Source of the DNA: JAJCYK01 sp965212195
Lineage (GTDB): Bacteria; Bacteroidota; Bacteroidia; Cytophagales; Cyclobacteriaceae
NCBI GenBank assembly: GCA_965212195.1
Contig: CBDBUW010000017.1
Coordinates: 496,001 to 560,000 of the forward strand
Direction: 5' to 3'
Length of the DNA: 64,000 nucleotides
Positions 17,947-25,655 of the stretch are shown piece by piece. Under the pieces are notes generated by a model. The model did not search any database, was not told the DNA's origin, and saw only the letters and a program-made list of their open reading frames with translations. The stretch's first letter is position 1. Every line of letters starts with the position of its first letter. A program made the translations under genes and the position numbers.

Positions 17947-19305
17947 ATGAACTTCAAAGAAGTAACACAAAAACTACTAAAGGAATTAGCCCCTACCATT
18001 GAAAAGTTCACCTGGAAGGATTGGTTGTGGACGATCAGTCTGAGTTTGGTAATTCTATGGGGCATGTATGCACTCTATCTGCAAATAGTCAGGGGCCATG
18101 AAGTGACCGGGATGAGGGATCATGTAGTATGGGGTCTTTATATTGCCAATTTTATCTTCTTCATCGGGATCAGCTACGCCGGGGCTATTATATCCGGAAT
18201 TCTTCATTTAATGAATATAGAATGGAGGAAACCCATTATAAGAATTGCCGAATTAATTACCGTGATAGCTACCATCATCGGGCCGCTTTATATCTTATTA
18301 TGTGTGGGCAGGCTAGATCGATTGCATTACTTGTTCATTTATCCCAGACTGCAATCTCCAATAACTTGGGATGTCATAGCCATCCTCACCTACCTGGTAG
18401 GCAGTGTAATCTTCCTTTATCTGGCATTGATCAGAGACTTCTCCATCTTGAGTACCCAACAGCTGAATATCGGACTGAAAAGAAAGAGGATCTATCGCTT
18501 CTTATCTTTGGGATATAAAAATACTTCTGAACAGAAGGTCCTATTAAAGGTGTCTACCAATATTATGGCAATAATTATCATTCCTATCGCTATCGTGGTG
18601 CACTCTGTTTTGTCCTGGATATTCGGTATGACATTGAGACCGGGCTGGCATAGTACCATATTCGGACCCTATTTCGTTTTGGCAGCGGTCTATTCTGGAA
18701 CGGGGGTTATGATTTTAGCCATGTATTTTTTTAGAAGACTTTATGGGCTGCAACGGTATATTACCAAAAAGCATTTTGTGTATCTGGGTTACATAATGAT
18801 CATGCTGGGAGCTGGGTATGGATATTTTACATTTTCCGAATACTTGACTGATTGGTATTCGTCGGAAAAATGGAGTGCCGAGTTAATTGATAAATTGTTC
18901 AATTGGCAAGAATATGGTGGTCTATTCTTTTTCGCAAACGTAGCAGGTATACTTTTGCCATTTATCGTCATTGGGATTCCTAAACTCAGGACCATTGAAA
19001 GTATTACCCTGGTATCTGCTCTCATGGTGTTGGCCATGTGGGTTAAAAGATATTTAATCGTAGTACCCACCTTGGAAACCACCTTGATTCCCATGCAAGA
19101 AACCCGACCTGAATATATTCATTATACAGCAACCTGGGTGGAATGGGCTCTTACATTTGCAGGAATAGCCGCATTCATACTGATGTTCAAACTGGCTTCA
19201 AAATTTATCCCAATTATCCCTATTTGGGAAACTTCAGAGAGTATCAAAAAGAAAACCACCGCTATAGATACAAATGTTGACCTTAAAAGTGTAACTCATG
19301 CTTAA
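17947..19305 (+). CDS. NrfD/PsrC-like quinol-interacting membrane subunit
   Basis: 452 aa with about ten predicted membrane helices. The N-terminal region (RDHVVWGLYIANFIFFIGIS, followed by AGAIISGILHLMN and EWRKPIIRIAE) matches the NrfD family as found in alternative complex III and related menaquinol oxidoreductases. NrfD proteins bind quinone near the periplasmic side and contain no haem. Here it pairs with the four-cluster Fe-S protein encoded immediately upstream, and its end overlaps the next gene by 8 bp. The expected reaction is menaquinol oxidation delivering electrons to multihaem cytochromes; the reverse direction cannot be excluded. Confidence 0.92.
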   Translation: MNFKEVTQKLLKELAPTIEKFTWKDWLWTISLSLVILWGMYALYLQIVRGHEVTGMRDHVVWGLYIANFIFFIGISYAGAIISGILHLMNIEWRKPIIRIAELITVIATIIGPLYILLCVGRLDRLHYLFIYPRLQSPITWDVIAILTYLVGSVIFLYLALIRDFSILSTQQLNIGLKRKRIYRFLSLGYKNTSEQKVLLKVSTNIMAIIIIPIAIVVHSVLSWIFGMTLRPGWHSTIFGPYFVLAAVYSGTGVMILAMYFFRRLYGLQRYITKKHFVYLGYIMIMLGAGYGYFTFSEYLTDWYSSEKWSAELIDKLFNWQEYGGLFFFANVAGILLPFIVIGIPKLRTIESITLVSALMVLAMWVKRYLIVVPTLETTLIPMQETRPEYIHYTATWVEWALTFAGIAAFILMFKLASKFIPIIPIWETSESIKKKTTAIDTNVDLKSVTHA

Positions 19306-20164
19306 TCTGTTAAAAACATCTGTGCTGATGGCTTTCGCCACTGTGATGAGTTTTACGGGATATGCACAAGTCGCCGCTGAGGTCTCTTTGACCTATAACA
19401 AGCTTAAAGACAACAGCGTGCTGCTTAGGGGGGTACTTACCGATGCCCAAGAATCGGAACCCCTGGCAAATATTGAGTTGGGATTTTATTCAATACAAGA
19501 TACCATCAGCACTTCCCTGGGGAAAGCCATTAGCAATGAGGAGGGTGTAGCGGTATTACAGGGGTTATCGTTTGAATCCCTGCTTCAAGATCAGGATCAT
19601 ACCTTCATCATAGCCGTTGAAGTATTGGACGAAAACTATCAATTGACCTCCAGGGAGTTTGCCTATTCCGAGGTGAATATGCAGTTGTCCTTTGACGAAA
19701 TTGATTCCGTGAAGCAAATCGTAGTCACTATATCCACCTGGGATGAATTGGGCAATCTGGTACCCCTGGAGGAAGCGGATGCCTATCTGTATGTGCCCAG
19801 GATGTTCAGTTTACTGCCGATTGGGGATATATACACAGATGAGGAGGGTCAGGGAATGCTCGAATTTCCCACTGATCTGCCCGGCGACCTTAATGGCGGA
19901 CTGGAAATTATTGCACAAATAGAAGATCACGATGAATTTGGCAACGTCGCGGTGTCTGAAAGTGTGAATTGGGGAGCTCCTGTTACTTATGAAACCAGCA
20001 AGTTGCCCAGGGCGTTGTGGAGTCCGGATGCCCCGCTCTGGATGTGGATCACCTTTATTGTTTTAATGGTGGGCGTTTGGTTTCATTACGGTTGGGTACT
20101 GATCAATCTGCGCCGGATAAAATACCACTCTTCAGATTCAGATCTCATTAATTACGAAGATTAA
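19298..20164 (+). CDS. secreted, C-terminally membrane-anchored accessory protein
   Basis: 288 aa. A Sec signal ends at GYAQ (about 24). Two Ig/fibronectin-like beta domains are suggested (about 25-130 and 130-225), followed by a single membrane helix (about 243-265; WMWITFIVLMVGVWFHYG) and a basic then acidic cytosolic tail. The topology is a periplasmic beta-rich body tethered to the inner membrane. There are no cysteines or haem motifs in the body. The start overlaps the NrfD-like gene by 8 bp and the end is 6 bp before ccsBA, so it almost certainly belongs to the electron-transfer complex. Not recognised as a named family. Confidence 0.75.
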   Translation: MLNLLKTSVLMAFATVMSFTGYAQVAAEVSLTYNKLKDNSVLLRGVLTDAQESEPLANIELGFYSIQDTISTSLGKAISNEEGVAVLQGLSFESLLQDQDHTFIIAVEVLDENYQLTSREFAYSEVNMQLSFDEIDSVKQIVVTISTWDELGNLVPLEEADAYLYVPRMFSLLPIGDIYTDEEGQGMLEFPTDLPGDLNGGLEIIAQIEDHDEFGNVAVSESVNWGAPVTYETSKLPRALWSPDAPLWMWITFIVLMVGVWFHYGWVLINLRRIKYHSSDSDLINYED

Positions 20165-20170
20165 GGCCCT

Positions 20171-23100
20171 ATGGATCCATTGAAGATTGAACGTTCCAAA
20201 AAAATCCCTTCCTCGCAACCCTCTGGGAAAACGGTGGTGATGAAACAACACAAAGCTTCAAATCAATGGGCGGCCATTCTTCGAAGAATCACGAATGCAT
20301 TCTTTTCCACCAGCGCCGCGGGTCTCTATATTGTGATCTTTGCAGCAGCAATTGGAGCAGCCACATTTGTAGAGAATGACTTTGGAACCAGTTCAGCCCA
20401 AAAACTGATCTATAAATCATGGTGGTTCGAATTGATATTGGTCCTATTCGGAATATCCTTGCTGGCGAACATACGCAGATTTCGAATGATAAAGCAAGAA
20501 AAGTGGGCCACACTTACTTTCCATGCGGCCATGATCATTATTTTGTTTGGAGCTGGAGTTACCCGGTACTTCGGCAGCGAAGGGATCATGCATATCCGGG
20601 AAGGCAGTACTGCCAGCACATTTTTATCGGCAGAGACCTATCTTCAATTCCAGGCCATCAACAACGACCAAAAATATGTGTTTGAGGAACCTGTGCTGTT
20701 TGCCACTTTGGGTGATAACCATTGGAAAAGGTCTTACCTCATAGGAGATCAAGAGATCAATATTGAAGTTTTGGATTTTATTCCTAACCCCACCGAAGAA
20801 TTGATGGACCACGAAAGCGGTATACCAGTATTGAAATTGGTAATGGCAGGAGGCAATGGGCGGCAAGAACATTTTGTGAGATTTGGGGACCATAAGAATA
20901 TCCAGGGCACCCTGTTCAATTTCAGCGATCATCAACTTGCTTCAGCCTTTAACATCAAATTAGAAAACGGTCAGCTGTATTTTCTGACGGACAGAACGTA
21001 TTCGCAGATGCAAATGGCCTCACAAAAAAGAGATACCTTAGAAGCCGGAGTTTATCACCCCCTGGTCCTAAGAAGCCTGTATTCCTCAGGAAACCAGAGT
21101 TTTGTTGTAGGTGACTATAAGGCCAGTGCCCGGGTAGAAATTGTATCATCTGCCGATAAAATGGAAAGCAATAGCCTGGCAGGACTTAAAATGAGGATCA
21201 GTAATAAGCAACAAAGCCAAGAGTTCCTGGTTTACGGAGGCCCGGGAGTAACGGCAAAACCCCGGGTGGCTCACCTGGGTAATACCCGCTTTGCTGTAAC
21301 TTACGGAGCTAAAAGCGTAGTCCTTCCCTTTTCCATTAAACTTAAAGACTTTATTATGGAGCGTTACCCGGGGACAAATAGCGCCTCCTCCTATGCCAGT
21401 GAGGTCACTTTGCTAGTGCCTCAGAAAGGGATTGACCAGGATCACAGAATCTATATGAACAACATATTGAACTACGGTGGTTACCGGTTCTTCCAGAGCT
21501 CCTACGACACTGATGAATTGGGCACTTATCTAAGCGTAAATCAAGATCGCTGGGGAACCTGGATATCCTATATCGGATATGCCTTGCTTACCTTAGGCAT
21601 GCTCCTGACCATGTTCGACAGTAACACCCGTTTCCGGCAATTAACCGGTATGATAAAAAAATTTCGGAAAACTGATAAGGTGATACTCGCGGCCATTGCA
21701 GGCCTGTTGCTGATGGCATCTCCCCAAACCGCGGGAGCTACTCAGGATGACGGACTCGGTATCAAGGAGGTAAATATCCAACACGCTGAACAATTCGGAC
21801 GCCTGGTGATGCAGGACCATATGGGCCGCCTAAAGCCTATGAATACCTTTGCCAATGAATTGCTAAGAAAGATTTCCAGGGAGGAGGAAATAAACGGACT
21901 CAACTCTGAACAGGTAATACTCGGAATGGCCGCCCACCCCCAGGATTGGTACGGAGTCCCATTGATCAAAGTCGGAAAACATCCGGAGATTCAAAATATA
22001 TTGAAGAGCCGGAAGGAGAGAGTGGCATTTCGGGATTTTTTCGAAGTAAATGGAGCCTACAAATTGCACAACGCAGTAAAGGAAGCATACAATACTCCTC
22101 AGAAGGACCGGGGTTCCCTGGAGAAAGAGATGTTAAAACTTGATGAGCGGGTGAATATCTGCAATATGATCTTTAGCGGTCAGTTTATGAAGATGTTCCC
22201 TATCCCCAACGATAAAAATAATACCTGGCAATCCCCGGCGGATGTGCACCTGGATCATCAGGGCCACAACCATGAGGTACACCCAGAGGACTCTTATGCC
22301 CTGGAATTCTATGCTCAATATCTAGAGGCCATTCAAAATGCTTTGGCTGACAACGACTGGGCACCTGCCAATAAATTACTGGACGAACTAGGTCAGTATC
22401 AACAATCAAGAGGTGGCCGTGTTTTGCCTCCGGACAACAAAATAAAAGCGGAGTTACTTCTGAATAAAATTGATCCCTTTAACCGATTGGGCAAGATCTA
22501 CGGCCTCCTGGGTATTGTCTTTTTAATTTTGTTGTTCACCTCGGTTTTTAAGCCCTCTCTTAAATTGACCCGACCTTTTCAACTAACCATGGTGTTGTTG
22601 ATTGCTTCCTTTGCTCTGTACACATTTGGTCTGGGACTTAGATGGTATGTATCCGGTCGGGCGCCTTGGAGCAACGGGTATGAATCTATGATCTATATCG
22701 GATTTACCACCTTACTGGCGGGTCTGATCTTTTCTAGGAAGTCAATGGGTGGCTTGGCCGCTTGCTGTATACTGGCCTCCACCATATTGATGGTCGCGGG
22801 ACTTAGCTGGCTGGACCCGGAGATTACACCGCTGGTACCGGTTTTAAAATCTTATTGGCTTACCATCCATGTCTCACTGGTGGCGGGGAGCTATGGATTT
22901 CTAATGCTAGGAGCTATCATTGGAGTGGTAAATTTGATCCTTATGATATTTGCTAACTCCGTTAATGGCAAAAACACCTTCCGTATTATCAAGGAAATGA
23001 CCTATCTCAGTGAGATCACCCTGATCAGTGGTTTATTTATGATCAGCATAGGCACCTATCTTGGAGGAGTATGGGCTAATGAATCCTGGGGCCGTTACTG

Positions 23101-23416
23101 GGGCTGGGATGCCAAAGAGACTTGGGCCTTAGTAACCATCCTGGTGTATGCTTTCATTCTGCACATGCGATTCATTCCGGGCTTCAGGGGATTGTATGCC
23201 TTTAATGTTGCATCCCTAATTGGCTGGGCTTCCGTGATGATGACCTATTTTGGGGTCAATTATTATCTTTCCGGATTACATTCTTATGCTGCCGGCGATC
23301 CGGTGCCCATTCCTCCCTTTGTTTATTACACGGTTTTTACCCTGATTGCCATCAGCCTGCTGGCCTATTGGAGGCATTTGGTTTATCACAGAACCCAGAA
23401 GTTGGCAATTGGTTAG
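20171..23416 (+). CDS. ccsBA: fused ResB-CcsA cytochrome c synthase (system II)
   Basis: 1081 aa. The N-terminal half is ResB/CcsB-like: several membrane helices (starting near residue 49), a large periplasmic domain with LYFLTDRTYSQM-type strands, and a further helix near 455. A linker containing His-rich DHQGHNHEVHPED follows. The C-terminal half is CcsA/CcmC-like, with six or more helices and the haem-handling WWD-type motif WGRYWGWDAKETWA (about 977-990). The fused protein exports haem and ligates it to CxxCH apocytochromes in the periplasm. It is the last gene of the co-directional cytochrome island and gives it a dedicated assembly factor. The length fits Bacteroidota fusions. Confidence 0.93.
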   Translation: MDPLKIERSKKIPSSQPSGKTVVMKQHKASNQWAAILRRITNAFFSTSAAGLYIVIFAAAIGAATFVENDFGTSSAQKLIYKSWWFELILVLFGISLLANIRRFRMIKQEKWATLTFHAAMIIILFGAGVTRYFGSEGIMHIREGSTASTFLSAETYLQFQAINNDQKYVFEEPVLFATLGDNHWKRSYLIGDQEINIEVLDFIPNPTEELMDHESGIPVLKLVMAGGNGRQEHFVRFGDHKNIQGTLFNFSDHQLASAFNIKLENGQLYFLTDRTYSQMQMASQKRDTLEAGVYHPLVLRSLYSSGNQSFVVGDYKASARVEIVSSADKMESNSLAGLKMRISNKQQSQEFLVYGGPGVTAKPRVAHLGNTRFAVTYGAKSVVLPFSIKLKDFIMERYPGTNSASSYASEVTLLVPQKGIDQDHRIYMNNILNYGGYRFFQSSYDTDELGTYLSVNQDRWGTWISYIGYALLTLGMLLTMFDSNTRFRQLTGMIKKFRKTDKVILAAIAGLLLMASPQTAGATQDDGLGIKEVNIQHAEQFGRLVMQDHMGRLKPMNTFANELLRKISREEEINGLNSEQVILGMAAHPQDWYGVPLIKVGKHPEIQNILKSRKERVAFRDFFEVNGAYKLHNAVKEAYNTPQKDRGSLEKEMLKLDERVNICNMIFSGQFMKMFPIPNDKNNTWQSPADVHLDHQGHNHEVHPEDSYALEFYAQYLEAIQNALADNDWAPANKLLDELGQYQQSRGGRVLPPDNKIKAELLLNKIDPFNRLGKIYGLLGIVFLILLFTSVFKPSLKLTRPFQLTMVLLIASFALYTFGLGLRWYVSGRAPWSNGYESMIYIGFTTLLAGLIFSRKSMGGLAACCILASTILMVAGLSWLDPEITPLVPVLKSYWLTIHVSLVAGSYGFLMLGAIIGVVNLILMIFANSVNGKNTFRIIKEMTYLSEITLISGLFMISIGTYLGGVWANESWGRYWGWDAKETWALVTILVYAFILHMRFIPGFRGLYAFNVASLIGWASVMMTYFGVNYYLSGLHSYAAGDPVPIPPFVYYTVFTLIAISLLAYWRHLVYHRTQKLAIG

Positions 23417-23428
23417 CATGAATTCACG

Positions 23429-24163
23429 CTATTTCAATACTGCCCCCTCCAAAATAATATCATAGTGATAACCAGCTCCAAAGTCCTTATCTAAGGCTAT
23501 GATGCCTTCCAGGGTTACTACCGAACCCACGGAGATATCCTCGGCAGTAGTAACGGTCAGTTCCATGTCCCCAGAGCCGTCTTGAATGTGCACCCAATTA
23601 CGGTTCATGATCATGGGGTTCACCTTGACACAGGTCCCTCTCACCTTTATTCTTTTCCCTTCGTACTGATGAGGGTCTGCGTAGAGGTTAGAAAGTTTGA
23701 CTTCCGCAGCTGCTGCCTCAGAACCCGGTTCAGCAGGTTTCACAGCCGGTGAACCACTATCATCCAGCAACACCACCTCCGAGACCAGGATGATGGTTTC
23801 AAAAACCCTATCGAATTCCTTACTGTGAAAATTGTGAGTACGCAACCCGCCCCTATAGTAGTATACCTCCCCTACTGCCGCCTCTCTCCGGGGTACCGCA
23901 ATCCAAAAGCTATCTTGATTCTCGGTTACCTGCATATACGTGTATCTTTCCGTATGCAGGAATTCCTTAACCTGGACCCTATGCTCCTGCGGGGCGCCGG
24001 CAGTGCTGGCTTTGCTTTCCTCCGGCATAGGGCTTTCAAACGAACCAACCGCGCCATCGGCAGCTAGGGGTTCGCCCTCAATCACCTTTGGTTTGGAATT
24101 ACAGGATACCAAACCGAAAACCAAAACTGGTATCAGAAGTATCTTTATGTTAGGAATATTCAT
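23429..24163 (-). CDS. NrfJ-like / OB-fold two-domain lipoprotein
   Basis: 244 aa with lipobox LVSC (Cys about 21). Domain one (about 60-130) carries YTYMQV...SFWIAVP...VGEVYYYRGGLRTHNFHSKE, the layout of NrfJ-related proteins found beside cytochrome c nitrite reductase genes. Domain two (about 155-244) is an OB-like fold (GKRIKVRGTCVKV, NRNWVHIQDGSG, LEGIIALDKDFGAG) related to putative nucleic-acid-binding-like OB lipoproteins. It is convergent with ccsBA, 12 bp from its end. The co-location with NrfC/NrfD-like genes suggests a role in maturing or using the same complex. No catalytic residues are identified. Confidence 0.75.
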   Translation of the reverse strand: MNIPNIKILLIPVLVFGLVSCNSKPKVIEGEPLAADGAVGSFESPMPEESKASTAGAPQEHRVQVKEFLHTERYTYMQVTENQDSFWIAVPRREAAVGEVYYYRGGLRTHNFHSKEFDRVFETIILVSEVVLLDDSGSPAVKPAEPGSEAAAAEVKLSNLYADPHQYEGKRIKVRGTCVKVNPMIMNRNWVHIQDGSGDMELTVTTAEDISVGSVVTLEGIIALDKDFGAGYHYDIILEGAVLK

Positions 24164-24406
24164 GTTGTTGCAGTTGATTTTATAAAAGAGCTCCGGAAAA
24201 GTTAATGAACCAAATGGGTTTTGAGAAAGGTTATGGAATCTATTTTAATAGAAGGTAAGGCTTAAATCTAGCAAGATCTCTGAGGCATCCAAGGTCCAAA
24301 TCAAGGCGCTGAGGGCTTACACCATCTCATTTCATCACTCACACAAAAAATGCCAACTGTTTTTATAGCTCGCTCTAAAAAGTATTCTGGTGCTTTGATT
24401 CTCTAG

Positions 24407-24480
24407 TGAACCCGGAGAGATTCGAACTCCCAACCTCCTGATCCGTAGTCAGGTGCACTATCCAGTTATGCTACGGGTCC
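24407..24480 (-). tRNA. tRNA-Arg (anticodon ACG)
   Basis: The 74-nt gene reads leftward from 24480. The acceptor stem GGACCCG pairs with CGGGTTC (one G-U pair) and leaves discriminator A. The anticodon stem CCTGA/TCAGG encloses the loop CTACGGA, giving anticodon ACG (Arg, CGN after deamination to inosine). The T arm contains GTTCGAATC. CCA is not encoded. Its first ten nucleotides supply the last codons and TAG stop of the GIY-YIG gene. Confidence 0.95.
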
Positions 24481-24716
24481 AATAATTTGTACAGGAATTC
24501 TCTACCTATTCCTGACTTTAAGTATTTCTCTCGCTTCCTTGCTTCCTTCCTAGATGGCAATGCCTCCTGGTAAACCAATCTCCAAGGTCTATATGGCCTG
24601 GTTGATTTGTTTCTTCCGTAATTGTGATCCTTTAAGCGACTTTCAGGATCCTTACTTATTCCAATATACCTACTCTGATTGGAATCGCTATAAATCACGT
24701 AAACATAATACTTCAT
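24471..24716 (-). CDS. tRNA-linked GIY-YIG nuclease domain protein
   Basis: 81 aa from the ATG at 24716 (an upstream in-frame GTG at 24740 lies in the broken tRNA copy). It is a single GIY-YIG domain: YYVYVIYS...SRYIGISKD corresponds to the GIY...YIG strands, the catalytic Arg is in SRLKDHN, and the metal-binding Glu is probably in ARKREKYLKSG. Small GIY-YIG proteins are close to UvrC-N and homing-endonuclease domains. The ORF starts just downstream of a duplicated tRNA 5' half and ends inside the intact tRNA-Arg (TAG is tRNA nt 8-10). That packing suggests a mobile or tRNA-parasitic element rather than a chance neighbour. Confidence 0.88.
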   Translation of the reverse strand: MKYYVYVIYSDSNQSRYIGISKDPESRLKDHNYGRNKSTRPYRPWRLVYQEALPSRKEARKREKYLKSGIGREFLYKLLDP

Positions 24717-24729
24717 CACCCTGAATATC

Positions 24730-24782
24730 GTCAGGTGCACCCTGCCTGCCGGCAGGCAGGTATCCAGTTATGCTACGGGTCC
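24730..24782 (-). pseudogene. broken copy of tRNA-Arg 5' half
   Basis: Read leftward from 24782, the first 22 nt of tRNA-Arg are repeated exactly. A 20-bp palindrome (24760-24741) then interrupts it, and the next 11 tRNA nt (GTGCACCTGAC, to the start of the anticodon loop) follow. Identity stops there, and the GIY-YIG leader begins. Five or so bases upstream of the tRNA (TATTG) are also shared with the intact gene. It cannot form a tRNA. Confidence 0.9.
24741..24760. repeat. perfect 20-bp palindrome in the broken tRNA copy
   Basis: CCTGCCTGCCGGCAGGCAGG equals its own reverse complement. It sits in the D-arm of the partial tRNA copy, just before the 3' strand of the D stem, and is absent at the same place in the intact tRNA. 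It is clearly inserted sequence. Confidence 0.9.
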
Positions 24783-24862
24783 AATATTCCAATATTTCTT
24801 AACTTTTAGTCCTGGTTCCACAAGGCCTTTTACCCGGTGTTAAAAAATGTTAATCAGGGCTG

Positions 24863-24870
24863 CAAATGTA
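24863..24870 (-). promoter_or_regulatory. candidate -7 box for the tRNA/GIY-YIG transcript
   Basis: On the minus strand this reads TACATTTG, matching the Bacteroidota -7 consensus TAnnTTTG. It lies about 80 bp before the broken tRNA copy. No clear -33 TTTG was seen, so support is the -7 box and position only. Confidence 0.4.
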
Positions 24871-24923
24871 AATAATAAATTAGCTTTATGAAAAAAGAAA
24901 CACTAATTATAACGCATAAATAG

Positions 24924-24931
24924 TATCTTTG
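24924..24931 (+). promoter_or_regulatory. candidate -7 box for the OM barrel gene
   Basis: TATCTTTG matches the TAnnTTTG -7 element and lies 28 bp before the ATG at 24960, which would give a short leader. A -33 element is not obvious. Confidence 0.55.
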
Positions 24932-24959
24932 CCCGCATAATTTTCAAAGAACAGTTTTC

Positions 24960-25646
24960 ATGAGATTATTGACCACTGCTTTAGGTTTACTGATGAGCGC
25001 CTCTCTATGGGCTCAAAGCCCATCGCCGGACCTGCCGGGGGCTTTGAGAGTACAAATAGGATCGAACTACCTGGTGGATGAACCGTCCAATATGGGATTA
25101 GGATTGTGGGGCTCTAAAACCTTTAATGCCCATTACTTGTACGCTTTGAGATTAGGCGAATCCCGGGTCTCCTTCCATCCGGGTTTCGGTATCAGCACCG
25201 ACAAACTGTCGTTCGATGATGATTTCACCTTGCAACGCAACGGAAATACTGTGGAGTTGGTACCCTTGGAATTTGCGGAGTTTGGAGAGGTAAAGAAAAC
25301 AAAGTTGGCTACCACTTACTTTGAAGTGCCACTGGAATTTCGCTTTCACTTAAACAAAGATGACTTTAAGAGTAGCGTGAAAATCGGTGTAGGCGGAAAA
25401 ATTGGGGTATTAATGAGTAGTCATACCAAGGTGAAATACGAACTCGACGGTGAGACCAACACTATGAAACTAAAGGACAGTTTCGAATTAAACCGCTTCC
25501 GATATGGCGCACAGGTCAATGTAGGAGTAGCTGGTATCAGTCTTTATTATTATTGGGGTCTTAACAAGCTGTTTAAAAGCGGTAAGGGCCCGGAGGGTAC
25601 TGATGCTACCCAAAATCAATTCGGGATTGCCTTTAATTTATTCTAA
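24960..25646 (+). CDS. PorT-family-like outer-membrane beta-barrel protein
   Basis: 228 aa with signal MRLLTTALGLLMSASLWAQ. Strand-like segments with alternating aromatic residues follow, including TTYFEVPLEFRFHLN, IGVGGKIGVLMSSHTKVKY and a closing QNQFGIAFNLF ending in Phe. The Y-x-E-x-P-L-E/K-x-R motif is shared by PorT-type and other porin-family barrels in Bacteroidota. True PorT is a T9SS factor and is often near rpoN, but this sequence is too generic to claim porT. The gene has its own promoter-like box and converges on the enoyl-CoA hydratase gene. Confidence 0.78.
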   Translation: MRLLTTALGLLMSASLWAQSPSPDLPGALRVQIGSNYLVDEPSNMGLGLWGSKTFNAHYLYALRLGESRVSFHPGFGISTDKLSFDDDFTLQRNGNTVELVPLEFAEFGEVKKTKLATTYFEVPLEFRFHLNKDDFKSSVKIGVGGKIGVLMSSHTKVKYELDGETNTMKLKDSFELNRFRYGAQVNVGVAGISLYYYWGLNKLFKSGKGPEGTDATQNQFGIAFNLF

Positions 25647-25655
25647 CTGACTTTT

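Noticed and set aside
24960..25646. Naming the OM barrel porT because it lies near rpoN
   Set aside because: The residues are generic to porin-family barrels, and PorT cannot be claimed without a profile search.
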